A stretch of DNA of 52,755 nucleotides, taken from positions 1 through 52,755 of the forward strand of contig JAFGRY010000024.1 of assembly GCA_016934955.1 (NCBI GenBank). The letters run 5' to 3'. Within the stretch, counting starts at the first letter, position 1, and every line of letters begins with the position of its first letter. Origin of the DNA: a bacterium. GTDB lineage: Bacteria; Zhuqueibacterota; QNDG01; JAGLOF01. The position numbers were made by a program, and so were the translations under genes. A model generated the notes under the pieces. It did not search any database. It worked only from the letters and a program-made list of their open reading frames with translations, and was not told the origin of the DNA. Positions 43,323-50,690 of the stretch are shown here, piece by piece.

Positions 43323-43355
43323 AGGACCCTGCCGCCCGGCCCCGGACCGCCGGGG
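43323..43355. repeat. GC-rich direct repeat, copy 2
   Basis: Copy 2 has AGGACCCTGCCGCCC (43323-43337) and CCCCGGACCGCCGGGG (43340-43355), with only 2 bases between them instead of 14 in copy 1. Fifteen-base and sixteen-base blocks are conserved with one substitution in total. Confidence 0.7.
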
Positions 43356-43466
43356 GGTAAAAGATCAACATCCACTATTCAACAAGGAATAAACAACATA
43401 ACAAGTACTTCCGGGTATAGGCACTCCAGGGGGGGCGTCTGCATATATTTTGAATATATCTGTTTT

Positions 43467-43493
43467 TTTTCGTGCTTTTCGTGTTTTTCGTTG
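43467..43493. repeat. Three tandem nonads (TTTTCGTNN)
   Basis: Three 9-base units TTTTCGTGC, TTTTCGTGT and TTTTCGTTG follow one another without gaps, 38 bases ahead of the 41-residue gene. Confidence 0.75.
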
Positions 43494-43530
43494 GCGGTGA
43501 ATTGATACTAACAAACAAAGGAGAACACCC

Positions 43531-43656
43531 ATGCCTGGACTGATGTTCGGACTGATCCCCGCGGCCGTTTCGGCCTTCATCATCGCGGTTGTCGTCTACA
43601 TGCTCTATCTCGCCAAACGGTTTGTGGCGGCGGTGGAGAAAATCGCCGAAAAATAG
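43531..43656 (+). CDS. Small single-pass membrane protein (41 residues)
   Basis: The product is predicted as 41 residues: a short N-terminal segment, one hydrophobic helix (about 5-28, including SAFIIAVVVYMLYLAK), and a short amphipathic basic/acidic tail. AAAGGAGA at 43517-43524 stands 6 bases before the ATG, a strong ribosome-binding site, and codon use is similar to the host genes. Length and composition match a small inner-membrane protein; no family is recognised. It is framed by repeat arrays on both sides. Confidence 0.6.
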   Translation: MPGLMFGLIPAAVSAFIIAVVVYMLYLAKRFVAAVEKIAEK

Positions 43657-43659
43657 AAT

Positions 43660-43701
43660 CAATAGCCAATAACCAATGCCCAACACCCAATTACCAAATA
43701 G
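43660..43701. repeat. Six tandem heptads of the form CAANNNN
   Basis: CAATAGC, CAATAAC, CAATGCC, CAACACC, CAATTAC and CAAATAG follow in exact 7-base register, starting 3 bases after the small-protein stop. The first three bases are invariant while positions 5-7 vary. A mirror-oriented TTG array follows at 43741. Confidence 0.8.
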
Positions 43702-43740
43702 CCGGCCGCACTTTCCGGAGTGGTGGGATTGCAGCGTCGG

Positions 43741-43785
43741 TTGGCTATTGGATATTGTTCTGTTGAATGTTGATTATTGATATTG
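43741..43785. repeat. Opposed TTGNNNN heptad array
   Basis: Seven TTG triplets start at 43741, 43748, 43755, 43763, 43770, 43777 and 43783, spaced 7, 7, 8, 7, 7 and 6 bases. This is the complement-oriented form of the CAANNNN array at 43660, so the two could pair as an imperfect hairpin. The last one runs into the methyltransferase stop codon. Confidence 0.65.
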
Positions 43786-44940
43786 TTAATACATATCAAA
43801 CCTGCAGAGCCGTCCATCCAGCCCGCCGCTTCGCAGGGGCTGTTTGAAGGCCGTCTTCAGGCCGACGCGCTTGATCTGCTCCCGGTCGCCGAAGTAGACG
43901 TAAGCGGTGGAGCCGGCGCATTTCTGCTTGAGAAAATCTCCGAACTCTTTCAGCAGGGTTCCGGCCTGCTCTTTGTCCTTGAGACGGATGCCGTAGGGGG
44001 GATTGGTGATGATGGTGCGGTTCTCGAGCCCGTCCAGCGACCGGAAATCCCGCCGCCGAAGCAGCAGATCCTCTCCGCCCGGCAGTTTCTGCAGATTCAC
44101 GGAAGAGGCCTCAAAGGCTCTGGGATCGATGTCGCTGCCCCCGATGAGACCGGGTTCTATTTCTCTGATTTTTTCATCAGCCGCTGATTGTACCCGTTTC
44201 CAGACCGCCGGATCGAAGTCCGGCAGCTGCTCGAACCCGAACCGCTTGCGCAGGTAGGCGGCGGGAATGAGGCAATGGTGCATGAGGGCCTCCGCCAGGA
44301 GGGTGCCGCTGCCGCACATGGGATCATAGAGGGGCCGTTCCCCCTGCCAGCCGCTCATCCGGATGACCGCGGCCGCTACGGTCTCCCGCATGGGCGCGGG
44401 TACGGACTGTTCCCGGTAGCCCCGCATATGCAGGGAGTCGCCGGACGTATCAAGGTAAATGGTCCCCTGGTTGTTGTTGATATAGAGGGCGATGCGCATA
44501 TCGGGCGAAACGGTGTCCACGCCCGGCCGTCTGCCGCGCAAATGGTCCCGAAAGGTGTCGGCGATGGCGTCCTTGAGCCTGAGAGACGCGAATTTGGAGT
44601 GAGTGACCACGCTGTTCGAGACGGTGCCGAAGACAGCGAAGGTCTTTTCCACCGGAAAGAGCCGGGGCCAGTCGATCTCTTTGCCTGCGTGGTAGATCGC
44701 GTCCGTGTCCCGGCAGCGGAACTCCTTGAGCGGGGCGAGGATACGGGTGATCAGGCGCGCCTGATAGTTCAGGCGGTAAAGCACTTCCGCGCTTCCTTTA
44801 AAGCTGAATCCCCTGAATCCCTGCTCGACCTGGTCCGCGCCCAGGGCCTCCGCTTCCCGCATGGCAAGCTCTTCGACGCCGCTGTCGGTCTGGGCAAAAT
44901 AGGTCGCTGAGACCTGATAGAGAAACCCGGCTGCTTTCAT
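43786..44940 (-). CDS. THUMP-domain 23S rRNA guanine-N2 methyltransferase-like (RlmL N-half)
   Basis: The product has 384 residues. After a THUMP domain (about 10-160) comes the Rossmann methyltransferase with LYDPMCGSGTLLAEA as the SAM site and TNPPYGIRL as the catalytic NPPY motif. The length corresponds to the N-terminal half of RlmL, which makes m2G2445 in 23S rRNA, as in many bacteria where RlmK is separate. ATG 44940 follows AAAGGACA. Confidence 0.85.
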   Translation of the reverse strand: MKAAGFLYQVSATYFAQTDSGVEELAMREAEALGADQVEQGFRGFSFKGSAEVLYRLNYQARLITRILAPLKEFRCRDTDAIYHAGKEIDWPRLFPVEKTFAVFGTVSNSVVTHSKFASLRLKDAIADTFRDHLRGRRPGVDTVSPDMRIALYINNNQGTIYLDTSGDSLHMRGYREQSVPAPMRETVAAAVIRMSGWQGERPLYDPMCGSGTLLAEALMHHCLIPAAYLRKRFGFEQLPDFDPAVWKRVQSAADEKIREIEPGLIGGSDIDPRAFEASSVNLQKLPGGEDLLLRRRDFRSLDGLENRTIITNPPYGIRLKDKEQAGTLLKEFGDFLKQKCAGSTAYVYFGDREQIKRVGLKTAFKQPLRSGGLDGRLCRFDMY

Positions 44941-44954
44941 GGCTGTCCTTTCGG

Positions 44955-45446
44955 TCACTGGTCCGTTTCGATCATGCGGTGCAGGGTGCGGAAGAGCTCC
45001 CGCCCTGACCGGGGCGGATTGCCCTTCTCCTTTTCCCTGCGGGCGTTGCGGGCCAGCTGACGCAGGCGCTGCACGTCCGCCGCGGGGAACGCGCCGAGGA
45101 TCTCGGCCAGAACAGATTCATCCTCCCCGAGGAGCCGGTCGCGCCACTGTTCAGCCTGCTGAAAAAAGGCCGTGCGCCTGCGGTTCATATCTTCCCTGCG
45201 CTCCAGGGCCTCACTGATATGGGAAGCATCGATACGGCGCAGCAGTCCTCCGATGTACCTGATATGGCGGCGGAACCCCGAGCGCTTCTTCATCGCTTCC
45301 GCCTCGAGAAGCGCTTCGATGATTTCGGCGGGGAGATCCAGCACTCTGATTTCTTCAGGGGGAAGCCCCGACAGCCGTTCCGCGAGATCCTGCAGGGCCA
45401 GTGATTCCCGCTTCAGCTGCGAGCGGCTGGGGGGACACTCATTCAT
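44955..45446 (-). CDS. darP: DarP (YjgA, DUF615) ribosome-associated protein
   Basis: The product has 163 residues and is mostly helical and charged. The DUF615 pattern is seen in PSRSQLKRESLALQDLAERL near the start and IRYIGGLLRRID in the middle. In E. coli this protein helps late assembly of the large ribosomal subunit, which fits its place next to an rRNA methyltransferase. The family is best known in Proteobacteria. AAGGAG precedes ATG 45446. Confidence 0.82.
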   Translation of the reverse strand: MNECPPSRSQLKRESLALQDLAERLSGLPPEEIRVLDLPAEIIEALLEAEAMKKRSGFRRHIRYIGGLLRRIDASHISEALERREDMNRRRTAFFQQAEQWRDRLLGEDESVLAEILGAFPAADVQRLRQLARNARREKEKGNPPRSGRELFRTLHRMIETDQ

Positions 45447-46251
45447 GGCCTGCTCCTTCATCCCGAAGCCGGAGCACGCTCAGCAGCGGGCAGTGGTCGG
45501 AGGCAAGGGGTTCGGCGATCACTTCGCTGCGCACCGCCTGCCACGCCTCGGCGGGATGATAGAATACATAGTCGATCCGCCGCTCCGGCCCGCCTGACGG
45601 GAAGGTGGGAGAGGGGTTCGCCGCCGCCGCATCGTGCCACATTCCCATAAACACGAGGTTGGACGGCCCTCCCGGCACGTCGTTGAGATCGCCGGCCAGA
45701 ATCATGGGTACGCCGGAATCCGCAAAAAGCCGGGTGATGGTATGCGCCTGCTGCACCCTGTCTGCGTCACCCCGCGTGTGGTCCAGATGGGTGCCGATAA
45801 AGAGGATCGCCCGTCCGGCGATCCGCACCTCGACGCTGAGGGCGCAGCGGGGCTCGTGACCGGGCGCGGCCGGCAGCAGGTGCGGCGTCACCTTTTCAAA
45901 GGGATGGCGGGAGAGAACGGTTTCGCCGTAGCCGCCCCCGTCGTACTCCATGGCCCTGCCGAACACCGCGTGCATGCCGGTGAGCTCGCTGAGCACGGCG
46001 GCCTGGTCCACCCCGCTGCTGCGGCCGGTGCAGCTGTCCACCTCCTGCAGCGCCACAAGGTCGGGCTTCAGCCGCCGGATGACCGCGGCGATCCGCTGCA
46101 GATCAAACTCCCCGTCCGTCCCCTCTCCGTGGTGAATATTATAACTGAGGATGCGAATGTCCCGGCTATGGCCGCTCCGGCAGCCGCCGATCGACATGAG
46201 CAGGGCGAAAAGGATGAAACTCTGCAGACATGTTTTTAGCGTGGTTCGCAT
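45439..46251 (-). CDS. Endonuclease/exonuclease/phosphatase-family lipoprotein
   Basis: The product has 270 residues. A lipobox MSIGGC places the Cys at 24. The EEP fold is shown by RILSYNIHHGEG, DLVALQEVD, LFIGTHLDH, ILAGDLNDVPG, DYVFYHP and the terminal SDHCPLL, giving the metal-binding and catalytic Asn, Glu, His and Asp residues. Targets may be nucleic acids, phosphoinositides or sphingomyelin outside the cell. CAGGAGAG precedes ATG 46251; it overlaps darP by 8 bases. Confidence 0.87.
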   Translation of the reverse strand: MRTTLKTCLQSFILFALLMSIGGCRSGHSRDIRILSYNIHHGEGTDGEFDLQRIAAVIRRLKPDLVALQEVDSCTGRSSGVDQAAVLSELTGMHAVFGRAMEYDGGGYGETVLSRHPFEKVTPHLLPAAPGHEPRCALSVEVRIAGRAILFIGTHLDHTRGDADRVQQAHTITRLFADSGVPMILAGDLNDVPGGPSNLVFMGMWHDAAAANPSPTFPSGGPERRIDYVFYHPAEAWQAVRSEVIAEPLASDHCPLLSVLRLRDEGAGHE

Positions 46252-46285
46252 TGAATGCTCTCCTGTAGAATGTAGCAAATACCGA

Positions 46286-46906
46286 TCAGATTGGTATCCG
46301 GTCCCGCAGGACGGTAATGATCTCCGCTGGTCCGGTCGTCATGCCGATATCGACGGTGACTATGCCGGCTCCTGTCTCGCGGTAATGGCCGATCAGCGGC
46401 GCTGTCCGCTCGCTGTAGACGGCGAGTTTCCGGGCTATCTCCTCCGGTGAATCATCGGCCCGCCCGGAGCGGTCGCCGCCGCTGTTGCGGGTGATCCGCC
46501 GGTACACTGTTTCCGCTGAGCATTCCAGGACAATGACGTGTTCTATGCGAATCAGTTCGGCTACCGCTTTCGCCTGTCCCGTGTGCCGGGGAAGACCGTT
46601 CATCACCACTGCCGCCGTTCCGGCTGGAATTCGATCCAAAAATGACCTGAGGATACCTGCGGCGATGGGGAACTCCCCGTCGGTGAGCAGCGCTCCCGCT
46701 GTCAGGGCACGCCTGATAACGGCGATATCCTCCTGTCCCAGAACAGGGTACTGTTCTGGCGCGGCCGCCGCGGATCTGAGTTCTCTCCCGAAATCGAAAT
46801 GTGCCAGGGACATCCCGTGCAGGCCGTTTCGCTCGAGAGCGTCTCCCAGGGGTGTTTTTCCGGAACCGGTGGGTCCGAGGAGCAGCAGGGCAGGCGGAGT
46901 CGTCAT
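46286..46906 (-). CDS. Adenylate-kinase-like nucleoside monophosphate kinase
   Basis: The product has 206 residues. The P-loop is LLGPTGSGKTPLGDALE. Later, GRADDSPEEIARKLAVY and the TAPLIGHYRE segment match the adenylate kinase C-terminal half. The LID region between is short and lacks zinc ligands. The core substrate pattern is divergent, so it may act on a nucleotide other than AMP. ATG 46906 is used because the upstream start is a TTG. It starts the group with EEP, darP and rlmL-like genes. Confidence 0.72.
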   Translation of the reverse strand: MTTPPALLLLGPTGSGKTPLGDALERNGLHGMSLAHFDFGRELRSAAAAPEQYPVLGQEDIAVIRRALTAGALLTDGEFPIAAGILRSFLDRIPAGTAAVVMNGLPRHTGQAKAVAELIRIEHVIVLECSAETVYRRITRNSGGDRSGRADDSPEEIARKLAVYSERTAPLIGHYRETGAGIVTVDIGMTTGPAEIITVLRDRIPI

Positions 46907-46922
46907 GCGAATATACAACCAT

Positions 46923-46951
46923 TTGTCAGGTTTTTGTGTCTTACTTAATAT
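46923..46951 (+). promoter_or_regulatory. Promoter for the tol-pal operon
   Basis: TTGTCA (46923-46928) and TAATAT (46946-46951) are 17 bases apart. Its -10 box overlaps that of the divergent promoter serving the adenylate-kinase-like gene. Confidence 0.5.
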
Positions 46952-46974
46952 ACAAGACTTCAGGTGATTCGCAA
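46947..46974 (-). promoter_or_regulatory. Divergent promoter for the adenylate-kinase-like operon
   Basis: On the minus strand TTGCGA (46969-46974) and TATATT (46947-46952) are 16 bases apart, about 40 bases ahead of ATG 46906. It shares its -10 region with the plus-strand tol promoter. Confidence 0.45.
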
Positions 46975-47063
46975 GCGCTGATTTGCTTGCAATTGGGGGA
47001 ATCTATTTTTACTTTCAAGCGTACAATTATTAATTGCCCCATTAACCGATAACGGATCTCATT

Positions 47064-47756
47064 ATGCACGATGCTCTTCGGTTCATTCAGCATTCCGGCC
47101 CGGTGGCCCGCGGTGTTCTGATCATACTGGCGGTGCTTTCGGTTATCTCCTGGATGGTTATTTTTGAGAAGCTCATCCAGTTCATCAAGGCGGACGGCGA
47201 TGACCGGCGGTTCGGCGCCCTCTACGGAAAAAAGGTAGGGTGGAACGGACTCTACAAGGCCGTGCTTCCCCTGAAAAACAGTCCCCGCGCCACCGTGTTC
47301 AGACGGGGGTACAGCGAGCTCTACGCCTGGCGGCGCAAGGGAGAGACCCCGGCCGACCCCCTGGTACCGGACAAGCCAGTTCAGACCGATCCGGATCCTG
47401 ACGTGCTCTCCCGCATCATGGATTCGGCGATCAGTGAATCGCTGGGCAGGCTGGACCGCTACCTGCCCGCGCTCTCGATTACGGTCAGTGTGAGCCCGTT
47501 TCTGGGGCTGTTCGGAACCGTCTGGGGGGTGATGACCGCCTTTATGAGCATCGGATCCACCGGTTCCGCGGACATCACCGCCGTGGGACCGGGGATCGCG
47601 GAGGCCCTGATCACCACGGTCACCGGCCTTGCCGTGGCCATACCGGCGCTGGTTGCCTATAATATCATCACGGCGCGCCTGCGCAAGCTCGAAGAGCGGC
47701 TGACGGTCTTTTCCACCGATCTGATACGGCTGTTCAGCCGGGAGACGGGACAATGA
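47064..47756 (+). CDS. tolQ: TolQ (MotA/TolQ/ExbB proton channel)
   Basis: The product has 230 residues with three hydrophobic segments: near the N-terminus (16-36), and two in the second half (about 137-160 and 172-200). The conserved ALSITVSVSPFLGLFGTVWGVM and AEALITTVTGLAVAIPALVAYN blocks line the proton channel formed with TolR. With TolR, TolA, TolB and Pal it powers outer-membrane constriction. Its stop overlaps tolR by 4 bases. Confidence 0.94.
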   Translation: MHDALRFIQHSGPVARGVLIILAVLSVISWMVIFEKLIQFIKADGDDRRFGALYGKKVGWNGLYKAVLPLKNSPRATVFRRGYSELYAWRRKGETPADPLVPDKPVQTDPDPDVLSRIMDSAISESLGRLDRYLPALSITVSVSPFLGLFGTVWGVMTAFMSIGSTGSADITAVGPGIAEALITTVTGLAVAIPALVAYNIITARLRKLEERLTVFSTDLIRLFSRETGQ

Positions 47757-48154
47757 AGCGAAGCCGGTACACCGCGATATCCGAGATCAACGTCACGAAC
47801 CTGGTGGATGTCACCCTGGTGCTGCTGATCATTTTCATGATCACGGCTCCCTTGCTGCGAAGCGGCATTGAAGTGAAATTGCCGGAATCGGAGGCCCGGG
47901 ATGTGCAGCCGAAAGAGGGTACAACGGTTACGCTCAGGGAAGACGGCAGCATCTACATCAACGACAGTCAGGTCGACCCGGATCAGTTCGAAGTGCGGCT
48001 GCTGCAGCAGTATCAGGAAAGCGGCAGAAAGCTGGTTCTGCTCAAGGGAGACGAGCGCATCCCTTACGGCAGGGTCGTCACGGTCATGGACATGATCAAG
48101 GGTGCAGGCATCTCCAACCTGGGGCTGCTGGTGGAGCCGGGACGGAAGCAATGA
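47753..48154 (+). CDS. tolR: TolR (ExbD/TolR family)
   Basis: The product has 133 residues with one N-terminal transmembrane helix, in which INVTNLVDVTLVLLIIFMIT holds the conserved Asp of the proton path. The periplasmic part ends DMIKGAGISNLGLLVEP. It overlaps tolA by 4 bases (ATGA), so the operon is translationally coupled. Confidence 0.94.
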   Translation: MKRSRYTAISEINVTNLVDVTLVLLIIFMITAPLLRSGIEVKLPESEARDVQPKEGTTVTLREDGSIYINDSQVDPDQFEVRLLQQYQESGRKLVLLKGDERIPYGRVVTVMDMIKGAGISNLGLLVEPGRKQ

Positions 48155-48795
48155 AAACCGGGCTTCTCTGCTCGCTGCTCATGCATCTTGCCCTGGCGGC
48201 CGCGGCGGTGTTTATGCCGGACTGGACGGCATACCGGATGCCCGCGCAGGAGATCAGGGAAGTGACGCTGATCAGCATGCCGCGGCCGGAAGAAAAACCG
48301 GCCGTGCGGGAACCGCAGCCCTCACCGGCGCCCGATCCCGAGCCGGTACCGGAGCAGCCGGCCGCGCGGAAAGAGGAGAAAACGTTACCGCAGGAACCGC
48401 AGCCGGAACAGCCGTCCCATGAACAGAGAGCGGAGCAGCCCCCCGATTCGAGCCTGGCACAGGAGAGCCCCGGGGGCGGAGGCGACGTGAAAGTCGATTC
48501 CGAAGACTTTCCCTACAGCTATTACCTCAGCCTCATCCGTTACCGCATCAAGGAGAACTGGCGGCCGCCGCTGCAGATACCGGGTGAAGACGGCATGCTG
48601 ACGACTGTCATTGTTTTTCGGATCCTGAGAAGCGGTCAGGTCAGCGATGTGGGACTGGAGGCGCCATCGGGCAGATTTCTCTTCGACCAGGCGGCCCGCC
48701 GGGCGATCGGCACCATGCGAAGCCTGCCTCCCCTCCCGCCGGAATTTTCCGGGGAGTATCTGACGGTGCACATTGAATTCGAATCGGAATACTGA
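48151..48795 (+). CDS. tolA: TolA/TonB-like energy transducer
   Basis: The product has 214 residues, short for TolA. One N-terminal membrane helix (about 6-27) leads to a Pro/Glu/Gln-rich linker (about 40-105), and the C-terminal TonB/TolA-type domain spans roughly 120-214 with YYLSLIRYRIKENWRPP and FRILRSGQVSDVGLEAPSG. The C-domain is of the TonB_C type rather than the enterobacterial TolA-III, but the position makes TolA the natural assignment. Confidence 0.85.
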   Translation: MKTGLLCSLLMHLALAAAAVFMPDWTAYRMPAQEIREVTLISMPRPEEKPAVREPQPSPAPDPEPVPEQPAARKEEKTLPQEPQPEQPSHEQRAEQPPDSSLAQESPGGGGDVKVDSEDFPYSYYLSLIRYRIKENWRPPLQIPGEDGMLTTVIVFRILRSGQVSDVGLEAPSGRFLFDQAARRAIGTMRSLPPLPPEFSGEYLTVHIEFESEY

Positions 48796-48817
48796 CGGAG
48801 AGCTGACGAGAACGGAG

Positions 48818-50083
48818 ATGATGACGATCAGGAAAAATAGTGTACGGCGGGCCATCCTTGCGGCGTGCCTGCTGCCGGCGGTTCTCGCGGCCCAGGAGGA
48901 CGTGCGGCTGCGGGTGCGGTCGGAAGGATTCCGCAGGATCTATCTCGAGCCCGAGCCGTTTACCGGCGATCAGCGGAGTGACGTACCGGAGCGCCTGCGG
49001 CGAATGATCATCGCCGACCTGGACTTGTCGGGATTTTTCACCATCATTCTTCCCGACTCCGGTTCCGCCGGACGATGGCGGTTCATCCCTTCCAGTTCGG
49101 TGGGGGTGAAGGGGAACGTGGACCTTGCCGGCGGTGACCTGCAGCTGTCCATGACCCTTGACGAGCGCCCCTCCGGGCAGACGATCATCAGCAAAGAGTA
49201 CCGGTCGTCACTGCGGCGGATCAGGGATCTGGCGCACGAGTGCGCCGATGATATCGTACTCTTTCTTACCGGATACACGGGCATCTCGACTACCAGAATC
49301 GTTTTCGTCTCGGAACAGGGAGAGAGCAAGGAGCTGTCTGTTATCGACTTCGACGGATCGAACCGCAGACAGCTTACCCGCAACCGCTCTCTGAACATCT
49401 CGCCCTGCTGGTCCCCGGACGGAAACAGGCTGGCTTTCACCAGTTTTTTCTCCGGCAATCCCGATCTGGTGATCTTTGACCTCGCCTCGCGGGAGTATAC
49501 GAATATTTCCAGGGTCAACGAGCTGCACAGCGCCCCCGCCTGGAGCCCGGACGGCAATAAGATCGCGCTGTCGCTCACGCAAAACGGCAATGCGGATATC
49601 TATACCGTGAGACCGGACGGGAGCGGTCTGCAGCGGCTGACCCATTCCCCGGCGATCGAGTCGTCACCGGCCTGGTCGCCCGACGGCAGGGAGATCGTGT
49701 TCACGTCCGGCAGAAGCGGCGGCCCCCAGCTCTACCTCATGGACGCGGACGGCGGCAACGTGCGGCGGCTGACCTACGAGGGACGCTATAACGATTCAGC
49801 AGACTGGTCGCCCCGGGGCGGCAGTGTCGCTTTCGTCACCAGGGACGAGGGCGGATTTCAAATCTGCACCATCGACGTAACCGGGCAGAATCTGCAGCGG
49901 CTCACCGACAGCGCGGGCAGCAACGAGAACCCCACCTGGTCGCCCAACGGCATGTGGCTCACGTTCGCTTCCAGCAGAAGCGGCCGGTGGGATATCTATA
50001 TCATCAGCAGGGACGGAACCGATCTGCGGAGGCTCACCGAAGACGGCGGCAACGTGTCACCCGCCTGGTCACCGGCCCTGTGA
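48818..50083 (+). CDS. tolB: TolB periplasmic propeller protein
   Basis: The product has about 421 residues. A signal peptide (ending VLAAQED) leads to the alpha/beta N-terminal domain (about 25-155) and then six WD40-like blades with repeated SPDGxxLAF/NPTWSPNG units. TolB contacts Pal and TolA. ATG 48818 or 48821 is used because GAGAACGGAG lies upstream; a longer frame starts within tolA. Confidence 0.94.
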   Translation: MMTIRKNSVRRAILAACLLPAVLAAQEDVRLRVRSEGFRRIYLEPEPFTGDQRSDVPERLRRMIIADLDLSGFFTIILPDSGSAGRWRFIPSSSVGVKGNVDLAGGDLQLSMTLDERPSGQTIISKEYRSSLRRIRDLAHECADDIVLFLTGYTGISTTRIVFVSEQGESKELSVIDFDGSNRRQLTRNRSLNISPCWSPDGNRLAFTSFFSGNPDLVIFDLASREYTNISRVNELHSAPAWSPDGNKIALSLTQNGNADIYTVRPDGSGLQRLTHSPAIESSPAWSPDGREIVFTSGRSGGPQLYLMDADGGNVRRLTYEGRYNDSADWSPRGGSVAFVTRDEGGFQICTIDVTGQNLQRLTDSAGSNENPTWSPNGMWLTFASSRSGRWDIYIISRDGTDLRRLTEDGGNVSPAWSPAL

Positions 50084-50117
50084 GAATTAAATGTATCTAT
50101 CCTGAGAGGACGGTACT

Positions 50118-50678
50118 ATGAAAGACAGAATCATCTATCTCATCATCCTGGGTGCTGTTTGTGTGATCGCGGGCTGCGGCGGCTCCAAAGCGGTTTCCAC
50201 CGCTCAACAGGAAACAGGTGCGGCGGCTGCCGACAGCATGACGGTCGTGCCTGAAGGCCGCCCCGCTGCCGACAGCAGAGAGATCGACCGCCGGGTCATG
50301 GACTTGCTCACGGAAAAGGAAGCGAAAGCAGAGTCGCGGGAACTGGTGTTGCAGCCGGTATATTTCGAGCTTGACGAATCGGATCTGACCCCGGAGGCCC
50401 GGTCCATTCTCGGCGGTCTGGCGGATGCACTTGCCGTCAATCCCGGAATCAGCATCATGATCGAGGGGCACTGCGATGAACGGGGAACCATCGAGTACAA
50501 CCTCGCCCTGGGCGAGCGCAGGGCCACGGCGGTGAAGGAGTATCTGGTGAATTACGGTGTGAACGCCGCCCGGCTCTACACCATCAGTTACGGCAAGGAG
50601 CGCCCCGCCGATCCCGGGCACAGCGAAGCCGCCTGGGCGAAGAACCGCCGGGCCGAATTCCGCATCGTCGGGCAATAA
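50118..50678 (+). CDS. pal: Peptidoglycan-associated lipoprotein Pal
   Basis: The product has 186 residues. The lipobox CVIAGC gives Cys20. The OmpA-like domain (about 78-186) starts at VYFELDESDLTPEARSIL and has the peptidoglycan-binding signature EGHCDERGTIEYNLALGERRA. It anchors the outer membrane to peptidoglycan and is pulled by the Tol complex. Confidence 0.96.
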   Translation: MKDRIIYLIILGAVCVIAGCGGSKAVSTAQQETGAAAADSMTVVPEGRPAADSREIDRRVMDLLTEKEAKAESRELVLQPVYFELDESDLTPEARSILGGLADALAVNPGISIMIEGHCDERGTIEYNLALGERRATAVKEYLVNYGVNAARLYTISYGKERPADPGHSEAAWAKNRRAEFRIVGQ

Positions 50679-50690
50679 GAAGGGGGCCCC

